NCBI GenBank assembly: GCA_030386875.1
Contig: CM059566.1
Span: forward strand, 37,112,068-37,176,067
DNA from: Morinoia aosen
Lineage: Eukaryota > Arthropoda > Malacostraca > Amphipoda > Talitridae
Direction of reading: 5' to 3'
DNA: 64,000 bases
Both the position numbers and the translations under genes were made by a program. The notes beneath the pieces are model-generated. The model saw only the letters and a program-made list of their open reading frames with translations, was not told where the DNA came from and did no database searches. Positions 1 to 12,930 of the stretch are shown in pieces. The stretch's first letter is position 1; every line of letters starts with the position of its first letter.

Positions 1-1445
1 GGCCTCAATTTAACGAGTGGTTGCCCGGGCATCCCTCCAGGGAACCCCGTAATTCAGCGGCTGCAGCTCCGATTTTTATTTGCGTGTCGAAGTCACAGGC
101 GACGTCCATGCAAGTGACCATTGGGGAGGCCTGGCTCCCTTTCCTTTAAGATACTTTATCGATTGCTTCATTGAGAGACGAGTCGCTGAACGTGGACTAG
201 CAAATACGAAAATTTATACACACATGAAGCTGAAAAAAAATCGTACCGAGTGTCGTGTTCGGTTCTACATTTTTTAGTGCTCATTTTTTTCGAGGGGTAA
301 TATTAAAATTTTTCGATAACGCAGGAAGTTAAATAAATACGAATTTGGAATTCTGATTCATAAGACTATGTTAGATGCTACTTTAAGCTAATCTGATTCA
401 AAGATAGGTTTTATTAGGAATAAAATTTTTATAGTTATTAAATACTGTATGTTGAAGAGATGGAGGCGAATTGATTTTGTGATTAAAAGTTGAATACGCA
501 CATCACACAAGTTACTTACCCCAACAAAAAAATTGTAAAAGATTCATTATAGAAAACTTAAAAAGAACTACAAAAAATTCTATTAAGAAGCATGTAGGCC
601 ATTTTACATCATCATAATTCAAAAGTGTGACAAAAACTCACGACAGAGTGAGGTCGTCCTGTCTGGCATGTACTAGAAATATTGTTGAATTAACGAGCAA
701 TGCTTCCCTCCGATATTTACAATGCTTCAAATTATACCGCTTACATAATGAATACTTCAATTGTCAAAAGAAAGTCTCCATAAATTCCATTAAGACGAAG
801 CAGAAGTCAGCAGCAGTGGCGGTGCAACACCTTATATAGACTCATAACAAATTATCATTCGATTGCAGACAGATACGTTATTCCTAAAGTGATACGGAGA
901 ATTACAGCTAGACTAACGTAGTAGCAAGAATTTTTATGGAAATTTGAGCTCGGTCATATTGACACTTCACATTCCTGTCGGGGAGTTCATTTCGAGCGCA
1001 GGGCTGCGCGACAAGAGAGGGTCGTTGGAGCTCACCAGTGTCGCACAAATCGAAGCGAGTATTTACACGCCCACCTCCAGATGCAGAAACCGTGTCCTAC
1101 ACAGCCACGGCTGCCCAACACCAAGTGATGAGGTGACGTTGCAGTGAGCTGAGTTCTATTTTAGTTCGCTGCGCTCCGACTCGAACTCTGTTCCTCAGCA
1201 AATGTGGTGCTGACGACGGAGCATTTACAGGAAGGCATTCAATTTCGAGCCTAATTGGGTCAGGATGTCGAATGAATGTACTAGGATCTGGACTAAATTT
1301 CCGCTGATAGGGCGGAATTTGCATTAGGAATAGTTAGTTTTGGCAGCATGAAATAAAGCATTTTATTTGAGTAAAAACCTAAGAACACATTTATAATTTT
1401 TCCTAGCCCACGGTGTGTAACAATATTTGTGGTGGTTCCACTATG
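1..1445. other. Non-coding stretch, nothing recognised
   Basis: AT-rich sequence without a recognisable gene. The open frames here are all under 80 codons and resemble no family I know. A somewhat GC-richer patch lies around 960-1300 and is open on both strands, which points to base composition rather than coding. No tandem repeat or long hairpin was noticed. Confidence 0.6.
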
Positions 1446-1600
1446 TACAGGGTGGGCCATAAGTAACTGACCCTTTTAATTTGCTAGCTGAGTAAATAGG
1501 ATGCCGAAATAAACCCTAAAAATGTTTTCTCTCAAATGAAACAAACTTTTCCTTTTATTTGTAAATTAAAAGGGTTGGTTACTTATGGCCTAACATGTGC
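1446..1600. mobile_element. Mariner/Tc1-type MITE (~150 bp)
   Basis: The left end begins at a TA followed by CAGGGTGGGCCATAAGTAAC, a start typical of mariner-like terminal repeats. The arm at about 1448-1482 is matched, inverted and with a few mismatches, by 1563-1597, where AAATTAAAAGGGTTGGTTAC leads into TTATGGCC. About 80 bp of AT-rich DNA separate the arms and there is no transposase frame. The outer 8 bases of the right end are eroded, so the exact border and TA target duplication are uncertain. It is best read as an old non-autonomous deletion derivative moved by a transposase encoded elsewhere. Confidence 0.7.
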
Positions 1601-4448
1601 AATTTAAAAAAAATTGAACTTAATTTGTAAGCAAGATATTTTTTCACATCATTATGAAAGGAGGCCGATGAAATGTGATAGCCTGTGTACATCGTCCGTC
1701 GTCGTGAGAACATAAAAGACATTTATGAACATTTAGCCTCTTTGTGCTCCATCAAAGCCCTGGACCACCGCCCTTAAGTTATGTGTGGTTGCAGTCATTT
1801 GAGATTACGTTCCAGGAATAGAACTCATGATCACGTCAGCAAAATGCAACGCTCTGTTCCATTCAGTGCCCAACTCAGTAAAGTTATTCTGGAACTTAGC
1901 ATACATTATCAGGAAGACGCTAGTCTTCACGATGATTGAGGTAGAATGATTCAACAAGTGTCCTTAAACGCTCCAAAATAGTCGATTAAAATGAGACTAT
2001 AATGTTACTCGAATGAAGTTTTTACTGCGTACTTCTGCTTTTCTAAAATCCTTTTTTTCACTGGTTATGATGCCGTCAGGACCAGAGGATGATCACCAAT
2101 TAAAAAAATATTCATTTGTAGCTTCCATGGAACTTTAATAGTTCTATCAGGAGACAGTGTACTTCCTTATCGATGTCACGTTTGTCTTGTTTTCGGACGT
2201 CAATTTCAGAATTCTTAGTCCTTGGAATACATGGTTACACATCGTTCTTAATCATCGTGTTTACCGAAGAAAAATGTCACTAAGAAAGATTTCTGGCATT
2301 TATACTTAGCCCATTAAATTAGTCCAAACGTAACTTTGACGTAGTGATTTGGACTGTGTTTACTGGATGATTTTGCTCTCTTTTAACGTAAGTCTTTCAG
2401 TAGAATATTCACACAACCTAAAAATAAACATCAATTGCTGACATATTTTCACAATGAGTGACTTTATGCGGTACAACATTATATTCGGTTTTTATTTTAA
2501 AGATGTGGGATATTATGGTGCGTAATTAGTGATGAACTATTCAGGTTTAAGATAACCTCGTTGTCTCGTTTGAAAAGCTACATTTTTGCGCTTGCACCCG
2601 TTTTTACAACAAACGATGAAGTTTTCATTAAAGTTATGTTAATAGTCTATAAAAGCTCACTTTATAAGCCAACTCCACTATGGGCTCAAAGGCTTTATCC
2701 ATATTCTCCTACACAGGCTATTCTTAAAGCTGCATTTCAAAGGGAGAGAAAGGAAGCTAACTCACGTAAAATTCCAGAGCAATAAAAAGTAATTTAGTTA
2801 CTGTCGTGCGTTACAGTCTTCCAATTTAAAATAAACTAAATAAATTCCGAGCAAATTTGCATCAGTTTGTTGTGAAGCAAGTGCTAACCTGCTTCAGTTA
2901 GCATCTGTTAGAACAAGTGGAGACATCAGCACGAGATTGCCCAGGCTTTCTTCACAGCCGCTGAAGCACAAACTTTCAAGAAGATAAGCCAGATTCACCG
3001 GGGAGAAAACTCCCCCATTTGCTAAGTGAGAATATTTTCGCTCAGAATCCCTTCAGGTTTCAGTTCATTTACCGTTAATTTGTTGCGCGCCTGAACTCAA
3101 TTGGCTGCACTTCATGAAGTTCGTAAAAAAGTACTCAACGGTCTGGCTATCGCTGACTCGTTCACGCCATCTGCGTTCGCGAGTTGACGAGCGGGCAACA
3201 ACCTTAATTTTGTCTACTCTTTTGGATCCATCCGCGTTTTTCATTCGAGTTCATTTTACAGCTTCATTGTGCTCAAGTTGAGCAGCTACTGCGCCTGGTA
3301 GCGGCAGCAGCGGCCTTTCGGCCAGTTAGTTTGTGCGATGACATGAGCGTACCGCCGGTCTGGGAAGTTACATGCTAAAATGAGGCTAAAACAAGGAAGA
3401 AAATGGGATATGCACACTATTCGTGGAATTTTTTTTCTGGCTTTGTAAGATAAAATGATGTTGAAGCCATGTTCAATGCAATTTTTTTCTTTAATTTGGC
3501 CATTATTTGGGGCATAGAAATGTCGTTCAAGGTTGAGTTGACTTTTTAAAGTCTCTTTCCGTTCAATTTTGGTGGCTCTTGATTTTTGGTGGTTCCATTG
3601 TGAAGTTTTTGAGTTGATGTGTAATTCATTTGAATGAGTATCACAAATATTTTGACGTATTACTGTAAGAAATCAAGTGCATTCAATCGAATGATGAGAT
3701 TCATTCAGACTTCGAGTTCAACAAAAAACCTGCGTTCGAGAAGTGTGATGCTGAAAGAAAATGCATGTCATAAAACATTATTCTCGAGAATGACCTGAGT
3801 ACTCATTACCTACCGGACTTTTTTGAAAACTTTTAAGAAAAACGTGCTATCGAGAGCTGAACACTCTAACGGTACGTGTCGCCAAAACTACAATCGACAC
3901 CTGGTTAGGGCTGCACCTCTGCATGAATGCAACCTGAGATTCGTATAGTGCCCATCTGAGGCTCGTCTCTGCAGGACGGCAGCTGCGTCACCGCATGTTG
4001 CAGATGGACAGCCCGTGCAGCCATAACTTTGTGGTCACTGCAGCGAGTAACAGCTGCAACCACGCATCACATCTGCAGTAAAAGCAGAGCGGGAACACGG
4101 TTTCTTCATTGGACGGCAGACGCAGCTACATCTTAATTATATTCAGTACAGAAATAACTGGATTTCGAGAACGAATTTAAGCTCGTAAAATACAGACACG
4201 TTCTAATTTCTTCAATTTTATTGAACGACCTCACAAGATGAATTCTCGTAGAAGGAGCCGTGGAATCGAAGTGAGGAACTCTCAAGAATGCATTCTGTAC
4301 CTCTGAAATGCTTTCTTTTCATTTTTCATCTCGACATTGGTGGATGTACATCGAAAAACTTTTGAGCCTTTGAAGCGAATTAATCTGGAAAAATATTTTT
4401 TTTAGCTTTTGGGCAGAACTTCTGGAAAATTGAGCCTGCTGTAGAATT
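1601..4448. other. Non-coding stretch
   Basis: AT-rich DNA with no open frame above about 75 codons. A GC-richer patch at about 3880-4095 is crowded with CTGCAG and CAGCTG motifs; I see no reading frame that explains it, and it may be regulatory or an old repeat. Nothing else was recognised. Confidence 0.5.
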
Positions 4449-4525
4449 CCATACAGAATAATAATGAGAGTTTTTTTTTGGAAGATTTTATACAGGGGAT
4501 TTTAAGATTGGTATCTACTGCATCA
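4449..4525. repeat. Diverged dispersed repeat, copy 1
   Basis: This stretch aligns by eye with 7378-7451 in the same orientation. Both have a CCATA...GAATAA start, a T-run, then an AAGATT.TATA..G.GGATTTTAA core, and both end in CTACTGCATCA. Over the last 49 bases roughly three quarters match. It is probably an old interspersed repeat; no ends or coding capacity can be defined. Confidence 0.45.
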
Positions 4526-6126
4526 TAAGAAATACGACTGGAAAATTTTGCAAATGTCATATGAAAAAGGAGTCAGGGCATATTTTCAAAATAAAAGCTT
4601 GTACTTTGATGCATTTCTTAAAATGAGTGAGCGTTTCCGTTCCCCTATAGCATTAAAATGACAGATTGCGTGACAACATGGATTGTGAAAGAAGTGTTTT
4701 TTCATTAGAGCAATAAAGAATGCAGAGTGCGTGTGAAAATTCGTCCACGTTGACTCTACACGCTCAATACACAACATTCGTGAGTTTTTATTTATTTCTT
4801 AAAGACGTCAACAGAAATAAATTATGAGCAGCGCGTCATCTAACACGGATCTTTAATTCATGTGTTTTGCTTCTATTGCTTCACCTGAATTAGACTCAGT
4901 TTCTTCGCTAACTTCTTCTGAACATTGATGATGAGTCTAGAGACTTGTGGTAGAGAGTGAGTAGTTAGGAACATGCAACTAACTGGTCCTGTTGCGTTTC
5001 TTCCAAATATTCAAAGTTAAATCTTAAAACGAATCTCCATGTGGAGCATCGCTGGTAAATTCGCAGAGAGTTTCAAAAACATTTATCTACACGAGCGAGA
5101 ACTTGTTTCTTTTCACCGGAATTGAATTCTCGTGTCCAACTGTTTTCTCTGCATGAGGTATTTGTTAAGTCTCAGATCCAATTCCTGGCGAGTACAGGAG
5201 GCGCACGTCTCACAGCGCTCGTATCAGCCCTGCGCGCCACAGATCGCAGTCCGATGGAATGCAGCTCGGTTAGCGGCCACACATACAGTGGGGCAAAATA
5301 ATTCAACACTTTGATTAAATCGCCATTTCTAAACCACGTAAAATTATCAAAATTGGATTACATATAAACAATAGCATAAAAAGGTTAACAATATACCTGA
5401 AACTCATAAATTTTTAAATGAAAAATACCTAGGAGCAGGTACATACGTGTGAGCGCGAGTATGCCAACGAGCTTCCATCTGCTTGTGTGTTGTGAAAGAA
5501 TTTGTGGAACTTGTGTGTTTTGAAACAATGTGTGTTTTGAAACAATGTGTTTTTAGGTTTTCACGGTTGTCACGCTAGAATTTGGCTGGTAATATATGCA
5601 TCAAAATGTAAATGTCACTTATCTATGTATCAAAATGTAAAAATTTAGACGCGCAAAATTAATCAGATGCTGTCGCTTGAAAAAAACGGTACGAAAATCG
5701 GTTGCAGAATTTGTCGATTTGTATTTTTTAGTATGAACTTTCAACGATGATAGCAACATTTTAAAATTTCTGCTCATGGGTATCTTTGTCACGATATCTG
5801 TAAAAATTTACACTAATTACATTAACACTTTACTGCTGTATCATGACAATTATTTTTTTCAAGCCAATGCTATATCAAGATTTCAAGGAAAATTTTACTA
5901 AATGTCCAATACTTCATTTTTGCATATGTTTCATGAGATAATCAATCTCACCTTTAATTCGTGTCCACTTTTCTATCCAAAGTATGAGTTAATCAACTGC
6001 AGGCGGTCTGTCATGCCACGGTCCTAAACGCCGTAAACGGAGTCGCCCGACAGAGCGGTTTTGTGCTGGCATTAACTAGGCCAAAAAGCGTCACGAAAGC
6101 CCCAGATCTCGGTAATTATTGTAAGG
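4526..6126. other. Non-coding stretch
   Basis: No gene was recognised. A short direct repetition of GTGTTTTGAAACAAT occurs near 5515-5550, and ATCAAAATGTAAA occurs twice near 5600-5640. A GC-richer patch at about 6000-6120 precedes the short tandem repeat at 6127. Confidence 0.5.
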
Positions 6127-6230
6127 AGACAAGAGTGATGACCTGCCGCTGTGTGCGAATATAACAAGACTGATGACCTGCCGGCCCGTACGAATATAAC
6201 AAGACTGATGCCCTGTCGGCCTGCGAGAAT
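6127..6230. repeat. 35-bp tandem repeat, 3 copies
   Basis: The unit is GAATATAACAAGACTGATG followed by a CCTGCCGGCC-like half. Clear unit starts lie at 6157 and 6192 (period 35), with a diverged first copy from 6127. It is GC-richer than its flanks and has no coding sense. Confidence 0.75.
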
Positions 6231-7320
6231 ATGCGCCTCAAAACTGAAAAATTGTTTCCTCTGGTTAGAAGGCAGCTTCGCATGAAAAAATACTAACTTT
6301 ACAAGCTGGTAAGGGAAACATGCTCCAGTTATTCTTCACAAAACTTTTTTCTCACGGTATTCATTAAAAGCAAACTTTGGCTTGACAGAATAATGGGTAT
6401 GGGATCAATACAGTATAATTTCTCTCGGATCTTACACGGAAATAATCACTTAGTGTATAGCATACTTGTATTTTTCAAAAAAAAATTGTATTGATAAGCA
6501 TTTCACATGATATTTATACTCCATTTCGCAGCAGCGTAGGCAGTTTACTTTTTTGTGTGCAACATCTTCGTAAAAAAATTAAATTGCTGAGAGTTCGAAA
6601 CAGAGACCAAATGGGAATAGGGGAAAATGAGCTATGGCGAAAAGAGATTGCGATGCAAAAATGTAACTTTGATAAACGAAAACCTATGTATTCTGAAATG
6701 AATCCAAAAACACAATCAGTGATTACTAAGTAAATTTAAATGCAAGATCACAGATGGGCGTGTGAGTGTGAGGAAAAAATAAAGGATATGGTGTGGGGCT
6801 CATATTAAAGTATAAATATTAAACAATAAGTACCGAGATTATATTCATTTCTGTACAAGCAGAATACTCAGAACGTTGACAGAGTGAAACCTTTCATTAT
6901 AACAGCGTAATATTTAGTCGGTTATTTCTACTGTATGGATAATTTTGCAGCAGGTTCTACCGGAGATGTTTGAGTGTGTCTAGTTTCGTTCTAACGCTTT
7001 CAACAATTTGTACAAAGTTTTTAGCCTCCTAGCAGTGGAGGCGCCTCCGTTAGCTACTCGTTGTTACATCAGCAACGTACGTTAAGAGGGTGACATTGTT
7101 TCAGTTAGTTAGATTTTATGCAGATAGTTGTGCTTCTAATTCTAAGCCATTACTTCATTCTTCCTTTGTCTTTGCTTCTTTGTTCTCTTAATATTTCTTC
7201 ATTGCTTTCTTGGCATTATTTCATTGTACGATTGCCCAATGTCTGTGAGATGTCAATGTTGATGCCAAGTTTCAAGATTTGCTAAAATGTATTCAATTTA
7301 AAGAGTTTAAGAAATGAATA
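6231..7320. other. Non-coding stretch
   Basis: AT-rich. The longest open frame is about 80 codons at 6491-6733 and is not recognised. A perfect 12-bp palindrome GGAGGCGCCTCC lies at 7037-7048. Nothing else stands out. Confidence 0.5.
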
Positions 7321-7350
7321 ACCCGATGAGCTAAAATGTGCTCATCGGGT
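7321..7350. other. Perfect 11-bp stem-loop
   Basis: ACCCGATGAGC at 7321-7331 and its exact complement GCTCATCGGGT at 7340-7350 enclose an 8-base loop. It is the strongest short stem in this region and sits in AT-rich DNA. It resembles a bacterial terminator stem but has no T-run after it, and the context is eukaryotic. It could be an old transposon end or a structured transcript; function unknown. Confidence 0.7.
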
Positions 7351-7377
7351 GAATGCGATGATGAAAACGTGTGTTTT

Positions 7378-7451
7378 CCATATTGAATAATTATGCGAAT
7401 TTTTTGCAAGATTGTATATAGTGGATTTTAAAGTTTGTTTCTACTGCATCA
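7378..7451. repeat. Diverged dispersed repeat, copy 2
   Basis: This is the partner of the copy at 4449-4525, in the same orientation and about 2.9 kb away. Shared blocks include GGATTTTAA and CTACTGCATCA. It begins about 28 bases after the stem-loop at 7321, but copy 1 lacks that stem-loop, so the two are probably unrelated. Confidence 0.45.
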
Positions 7452-9406
7452 AATCGCTTCCACGCAAGCCTGATCTTCATCGACTGATACAATGAATCAT
7501 TTTACCTATCCTAAAATATTCCCTCTCGTTTCAAAAAGTTTCATTAAAAAAGTTTCATTACGAGATTCTGCGATAACAAAAGTTAGCTTTGAACCTTTGA
7601 GCGTGCAAGCTGTTAGGTCCTGTAGCATTTTTCAGCGTAATTTTATTTGTTATGAAATCCAATAAGGGATGGACATGGCAAAAAAGAGGAAGATTGTTTT
7701 CAGAGCGCAACAATGAGAGAAAGTTTCCTTTTAGGAAATTAAGTGCATCTATCTATACAGTTGAATAGAATAATATCGAAAATCGACCAAAGGGTGCATT
7801 GATTCAGATATTTCTAAGCTTCATTTTCAATCTATTGTGGTCAAAGACAAGAGGGGGCAGTCGAACAAAGAATAACAAGGCTTGAATCAGAGCAGAGCAT
7901 TTTTGTTTTCGCATCTCGATTTGCTTAATAGGGACTCAGTGAAAATTAAAGCCAGGTCAACACGCCGGGAATTAAAGTCAGGTCGATGGCTGTTGATAAA
8001 GTTTTCAGTGTTTGATGTTGAGTGAAAGTAAGGTGATAAAACTCATCACAATTTATAATGCTGTGTCCCGGAGTGCCATCCTTTGATCTTATTATCAAAT
8101 TTCCTTGTAGAATAAGGGTAATCTAATTACAGTTTTTGCTTCAATGAAATGAGAAACGCAACTTGCTCGGTGAGTGGTGAGTTGAGGGCAGAGTGTAATG
8201 GCCAACGTGGCAGCACAGAGTGCCATGCGGCATTACAACTGCGCTGTATAGATGAAAAACATATAATTGAGTGTAAATATTTGACCTGCTCAATGTGATG
8301 GAAGTTCAAGGAACATCAAATCAGAAAAATTCACTGGATTGATCCGCAAAATTTCTTCGTTCGCCCGTCTACGGACCTCCGCTCAGTGTCACTTGAGTTT
8401 GTTCCTCTGTCACACTGCATCTTCTTCGTTTGTCAAACTCAACCGGGAACCTCCAGGTGATAGTTGTGTTGTTGCTCTAGCACTTTATTCTCGCCTACGT
8501 CGTGATGTATATCAATGCTTTGTAAGCTGCAAAATGTGGGGATAATGTTTACTTTTTCACAAATTACTCGCCGTCTATATCAGCATTTTGATAATTTTTT
8601 AATTTCAAAATAACTGAACAATTTAAAATTTGTTTGAATTTTGCTGAACGCGTTCTCACAATACGTCACTACTGCCGTACAAGTATTTAAACTTTGTTTG
8701 TTAGAGAGTGCCACACAGTGAAGACCGGTTCAATAAATTTACACAAAGGTCGTTAATTATGCAGATATACTCCGTAAGGTTTGTTGGAAATTAAATGTTA
8801 TGGAGTATATGTAATGATGATGGTAGCCATAACGTTGGTCGGAAATGCAACTTTCTTCTGCGCTGTTAAAAATAGGCGTCGTACTACAGCAGTTCAGCGC
8901 AGTAATAATGTTGTAACGCTAAGGACGTCATGCCCGCTTTTACAGGCTTTTGTTACACTGCAGCTGCGTGTGTCTCTGCAGTAATTCTGACAGTTAACTT
9001 ACACGAGTGAAACGAACCACACTTGGTGACTATAGGTATAGTAGTGGCCTCTATTCACCGAGAGTGTCTTCTGATTGTACGTATAACTGTAACGCTCGTA
9101 AATTTTCACGAAGCGTAATACTTGACTGCTGCAATCGACCTTCTCTGCAACCAGAATCATTGCCGTAATTGCTGCTCTAAATCGACTTCAAAATACTCAC
9201 AGAACTACGTAAAGCCATTGGAAACCATGCCCAAATTTTTAACTCTGCAGACAAGATTTGCTCTACCGGCTATTCCGACTGCACTCCTCCTCTACCTAAT
9301 GCCACCATTCTTTTTTCGCTCTAATCCCGATAAAATCTGCTCGATAACTTCGTCGCCCACATCGCATCGGCTCTCCAAGATCTCTAACAAGTCATCTCAT
9401 TCCACA
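7452..9406. other. Non-coding stretch
   Basis: No recognisable gene. The longest open frame is about 100 codons at 9122-9427 on the + strand; it is rich in Ser/Thr/Pro, has no family resemblance I can see, and I do not call it. Confidence 0.5.
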
Positions 9407-9515
9407 GTCTCCGCATCATCGCCCTAAGCCTCCTGAGAAATCAGTGGATTGCTCAAATTATCCCAGCTCGGCCTCATTTGCCTAATTCTTCATTAGACGC
9501 GTGTCCTGGTAATTT
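9407..9515. repeat. Diverged duplicated element, copy 1
   Basis: This aligns with 27727-27832 in the same orientation. The best-kept core is GCCTCATTTGC.TAATTCTTC at 9471-9491, followed by ATTA.ACGCG and a GGTAAT/GGTTAAT end. Upstream, CCTGAGAA and CTCAA blocks are shared with similar spacing. Two copies in one window suggest an interspersed repeat, or a duplicated non-coding element holding homeodomain-type TAAT motifs. Confidence 0.55.
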
Positions 9516-12500
9516 GCTGAGCAGCTTTCTCAGGGCACGAAACTTGGAATCACACGGATACCCTAAAAATGGAAGACATATTGTCAAATTATCATCCCTT
9601 TCCCAAAAATTAAAGGTAATTTTCATGAGCGCGCAACACCTTGAGAGGAAGTTTCTGTTCTGAAACTTATCGTTGCAGGCAACACTGAGAGATGAGGATC
9701 TTGCCCTGGCAGATAATGCAACGAAAGTGAAGAGATGGAACGTGATGCCTCAAATGCGTGTATATCTGGTGTCTGAACGGCATTTGTGATGTAGGGGTGA
9801 GAAGTGCAACTTTGCAGCATAGATGGAACAACATTATTATTTTACTTCTTGAAGTTAAATAATACAAAAAAGAAGAAAACAAAGCCTTGAAGTGTAACGT
9901 TTGGAAAATGTTCTCATTTGAAAGAGAGTAAAATTGAATGTCTGTGAAAGAGATTATTTTGAGGAACTGTAGAAATTATTCAACAAGCATTTTCTGTAGT
10001 AATACTTTTCGTAGATTTTAGAGTTTAAGTTTTTCTATGAAAACTTTATTGCTATCTTCAGAGGAATAAATATGAATTTTGAAAGTGACAACTAGCTTTT
10101 CATTTTTTTTATTGAAATAAACGACAATCATTAACCTAACATCACGTATAGATTTAGAGATGAATGGACTTAAGCGGTACAAAATTGTCCTTGAAAAAAT
10201 TTTAACATGCGTTTTGATTGGGAGTAATGATTTCTATGAGAGGGAGAGAACTTGTGCAGTCGTAGTTAAATTATGTCAAATCGCTCACGTCAGTTCACAT
10301 AGAATAATAAATTCATTAGTTCTACAGCACGTAAGCTCATTACTCTGACAGCCTCTGTAACGTATTAACAATCTCTCCTAACGTGACCTGTCAAAATTAG
10401 ATGCCTGGAAAATATTCACTGATTCAAAGGACATCCAAGTTGGAGATTACATTTCACAGTCAATTGAACCTGATTTCAGGCGCAAAATTTCCTGAACCGA
10501 AGTGTTTGAGTCATCACGACGGCAGTCGTCTTCTGGCCATTATAGGAATGATAGTGGGGGACTCACGGAACGGATCGTCGAAGGGTTTATGCGTTGAGTT
10601 ACGCAATCAGCACCAATGTTGCTTGAGTTTGAAATGTTCAGCAGATAAGATGGTTTGAAACAGCTAGGAAGAAATGAAAGGGAAATAATTAAATATAAGA
10701 ATTACCTGAATTAAATGATTTCGGGGAACATGGTATTCCTAAAACATGTGGGATCACAGACTTCAACGAAAAATCAAGGACTTCGGAAAGAAAACTCAAC
10801 GTTAAGCAGCGTGATAGTTCTTACTTGTGAGAGTATCACTTTATTTATTGACAAAACTGCTGCAAACATTTAAAGTAAAGTTGAAAGCAACTGAAAGCTA
10901 TGATTTATACTGCAGTTTTCCCCATTTGTTGAAAATTTTTACCCACGTACCAAACCACCGAAGAAACTAAATTAGTTTCGAGAATCTCAGCAGTTTAACA
11001 TTTTGAATCCGATGCTCTCTTGATGCCCATGCTGTATTCTGTGTGCTACTTTGAAGAATCGAACGTTCTTTTTGTTTTCAATGTTGTGTGCACAGAAATG
11101 TCTCCTTCAGTCTGAGCCAGGCGGTGCAGACTGAAGCTCGAGTTGATTTATTATTTCTCGAATCTCCATTGATTAGCGCCTGCTAATGAAGACCTAGGAA
11201 CTATGTCTCTAGGTATGATATCTAGATGCCATGCACATCAGAAAAGATTTTCACCCACGAATATCATCGGACATTTTAGCATTGGGGGAAATTCCGCCAG
11301 CATGCTCTCAGTTTTGTATTTGAATCGGGAGCTTTGCGATGACCATACTTTGCCTCTGTCAGTTGGTTGTGGTGGATTTGGACCTTGAAAGAGAGGTAGG
11401 CGTTAAAAATTTTTCAATTTTCCTGAGGATGTCGATATTTCAGTGAAAAGCGATCATTTTGACAGTAAATGGCTGCAGATTTGTGGTTTTACTGTCGTAA
11501 GATGGTTTGCTGCACTGCGAGGCGGCACGAGTTGTTCCTGAATTGTTTATTTCTACTGCCCTGCTGCTGCGTTTCTTACTGTTCTTAATTTGTGATTCTG
11601 CTATTGCTATTTTAACAACATTCTATTCAAAATCGAATCTAGATTTAGTTGTCTTAAATTCGCGGATAAAGTGTGTTGAATAATCCTACAACTTTTTGGA
11701 GCGACGGATGAGTAAAATGACTATATTAAATAGCATGAAGGTGGTTTTGTGGCTCATATCATCTAACATCTGATAATATTCTAAAACAAAACTTTTCCAA
11801 AATGTTACCTGAACAAAATATTGAAATTTCCCTTGGTTGACTCTTTCACTGTTAAAACAGAAAAAAAACTTACTTGACACATGAACATGAAGGCGTTTGC
11901 GTCTTTTTCCTTTGATATCTGATTCTCTCTACTGTCCTTGGGCTATCAGCAGTACACCATTGCCTAAAAAAGTTACTAATCAATATGGAACTATGCTAAT
12001 TTGGCGCACGAAAGCCCTAAGGATGATATGTACATTAATCCGTCATCCGGTGTCCGCATTTGTTCTATCAGCATCCCTTCCGCCCAACGTGTTTTTGGAG
12101 ATGCTCTTTCTACTGTCATACGATCCTGTTAAGGTCAATTTCCGGGCCTCGACGCACCTACCTAAGCAAACTAGGGCGCACGTGTCGAGGGAATCTACTT
12201 GCAATCTCTACTAGCAATCTTTGCAGGCTCATTCAGTCGACGTTTAGAGGTTAGTTGCTGGTGAGCTCAGCGCTATTTTATTGGTGGCGCCCATGTCTGT
12301 TAACAACACCGACCCAAATTTGTTTCGTGACCTTAATTTCATCTGTAAAAATGAGCTACACACACAAATTAAATTTAGTGTATGACTCGTATGTCCTAAT
12401 GAAATTTTACCAGACGAATGATGTATCTCTAAACATGAGCTTACCTCAATTTGGCTTCAAAAACCGCTTTGAACGCATAAGAAAAGCAATATAATGCAAG

Positions 12501-12660
12501 TTTCAGACTAATTAAAGTTTCCACGTTCCCAGGACGTGCAAATTTCTAGAATGTCCGTATTCAGCGCGAACAACAGCGAATCATTCTTTATCTAATGAGC
12601 TGTGTGTTACCATTACGTCGTGTACCATTGCGACGTTCTTCAATTTAAACATAATGTAAG
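9516..12660. other. Non-coding stretch
   Basis: AT-rich with scattered frames up to about 105 codons (11897-12214, + strand), none recognised. No tandem repeat was noticed. Frames overlapping on both strands at 9623-9882 look like composition effects. Confidence 0.5.
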
Positions 12661-12930
12661 CGTGTTTCAGTATTGAAGGACCTCCTCAAACGGATGGTGC
12701 ATTCACTTCAAAGGTTAAGCAAATGCAGAGACATTCCAGGAGGGTCACTGCGAACAATAGGCGGAGGACGGCCAAAAATAGGCAAGTTGACAGAGCACTC
12801 GCAGCGAGGCAGATTGCACCCATTGTCCGGCTCTGCGTCGACAGGCAGAGCCAGAGAGCCGGAGCTTTGAAGGCAGCACTGTCCTCCGGGTCCAATTTGT
12901 CCGCTGTTTAGATGGTAAACAAGAATTGGC
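12661..12930. other. GC-richer island open in several frames
   Basis: This 270-base patch is clearly more GC-rich than its flanks and is open in two + frames and two - frames. That is what a CpG-containing patch with few TAA/TAG/TGA chances gives. The + frame at 12723-12911 would encode a very basic, Arg/Ala-rich peptide without a recognisable fold. A TTTCAG acceptor-like site lies at about 12665-12670. A host exon or promoter island cannot be excluded, but I cannot choose a frame. Confidence 0.3.

Noticed and set aside
7321-7350. Rho-independent terminator
   Set aside because: A perfect stem is present but there is no T-run and the DNA is not bacterial.
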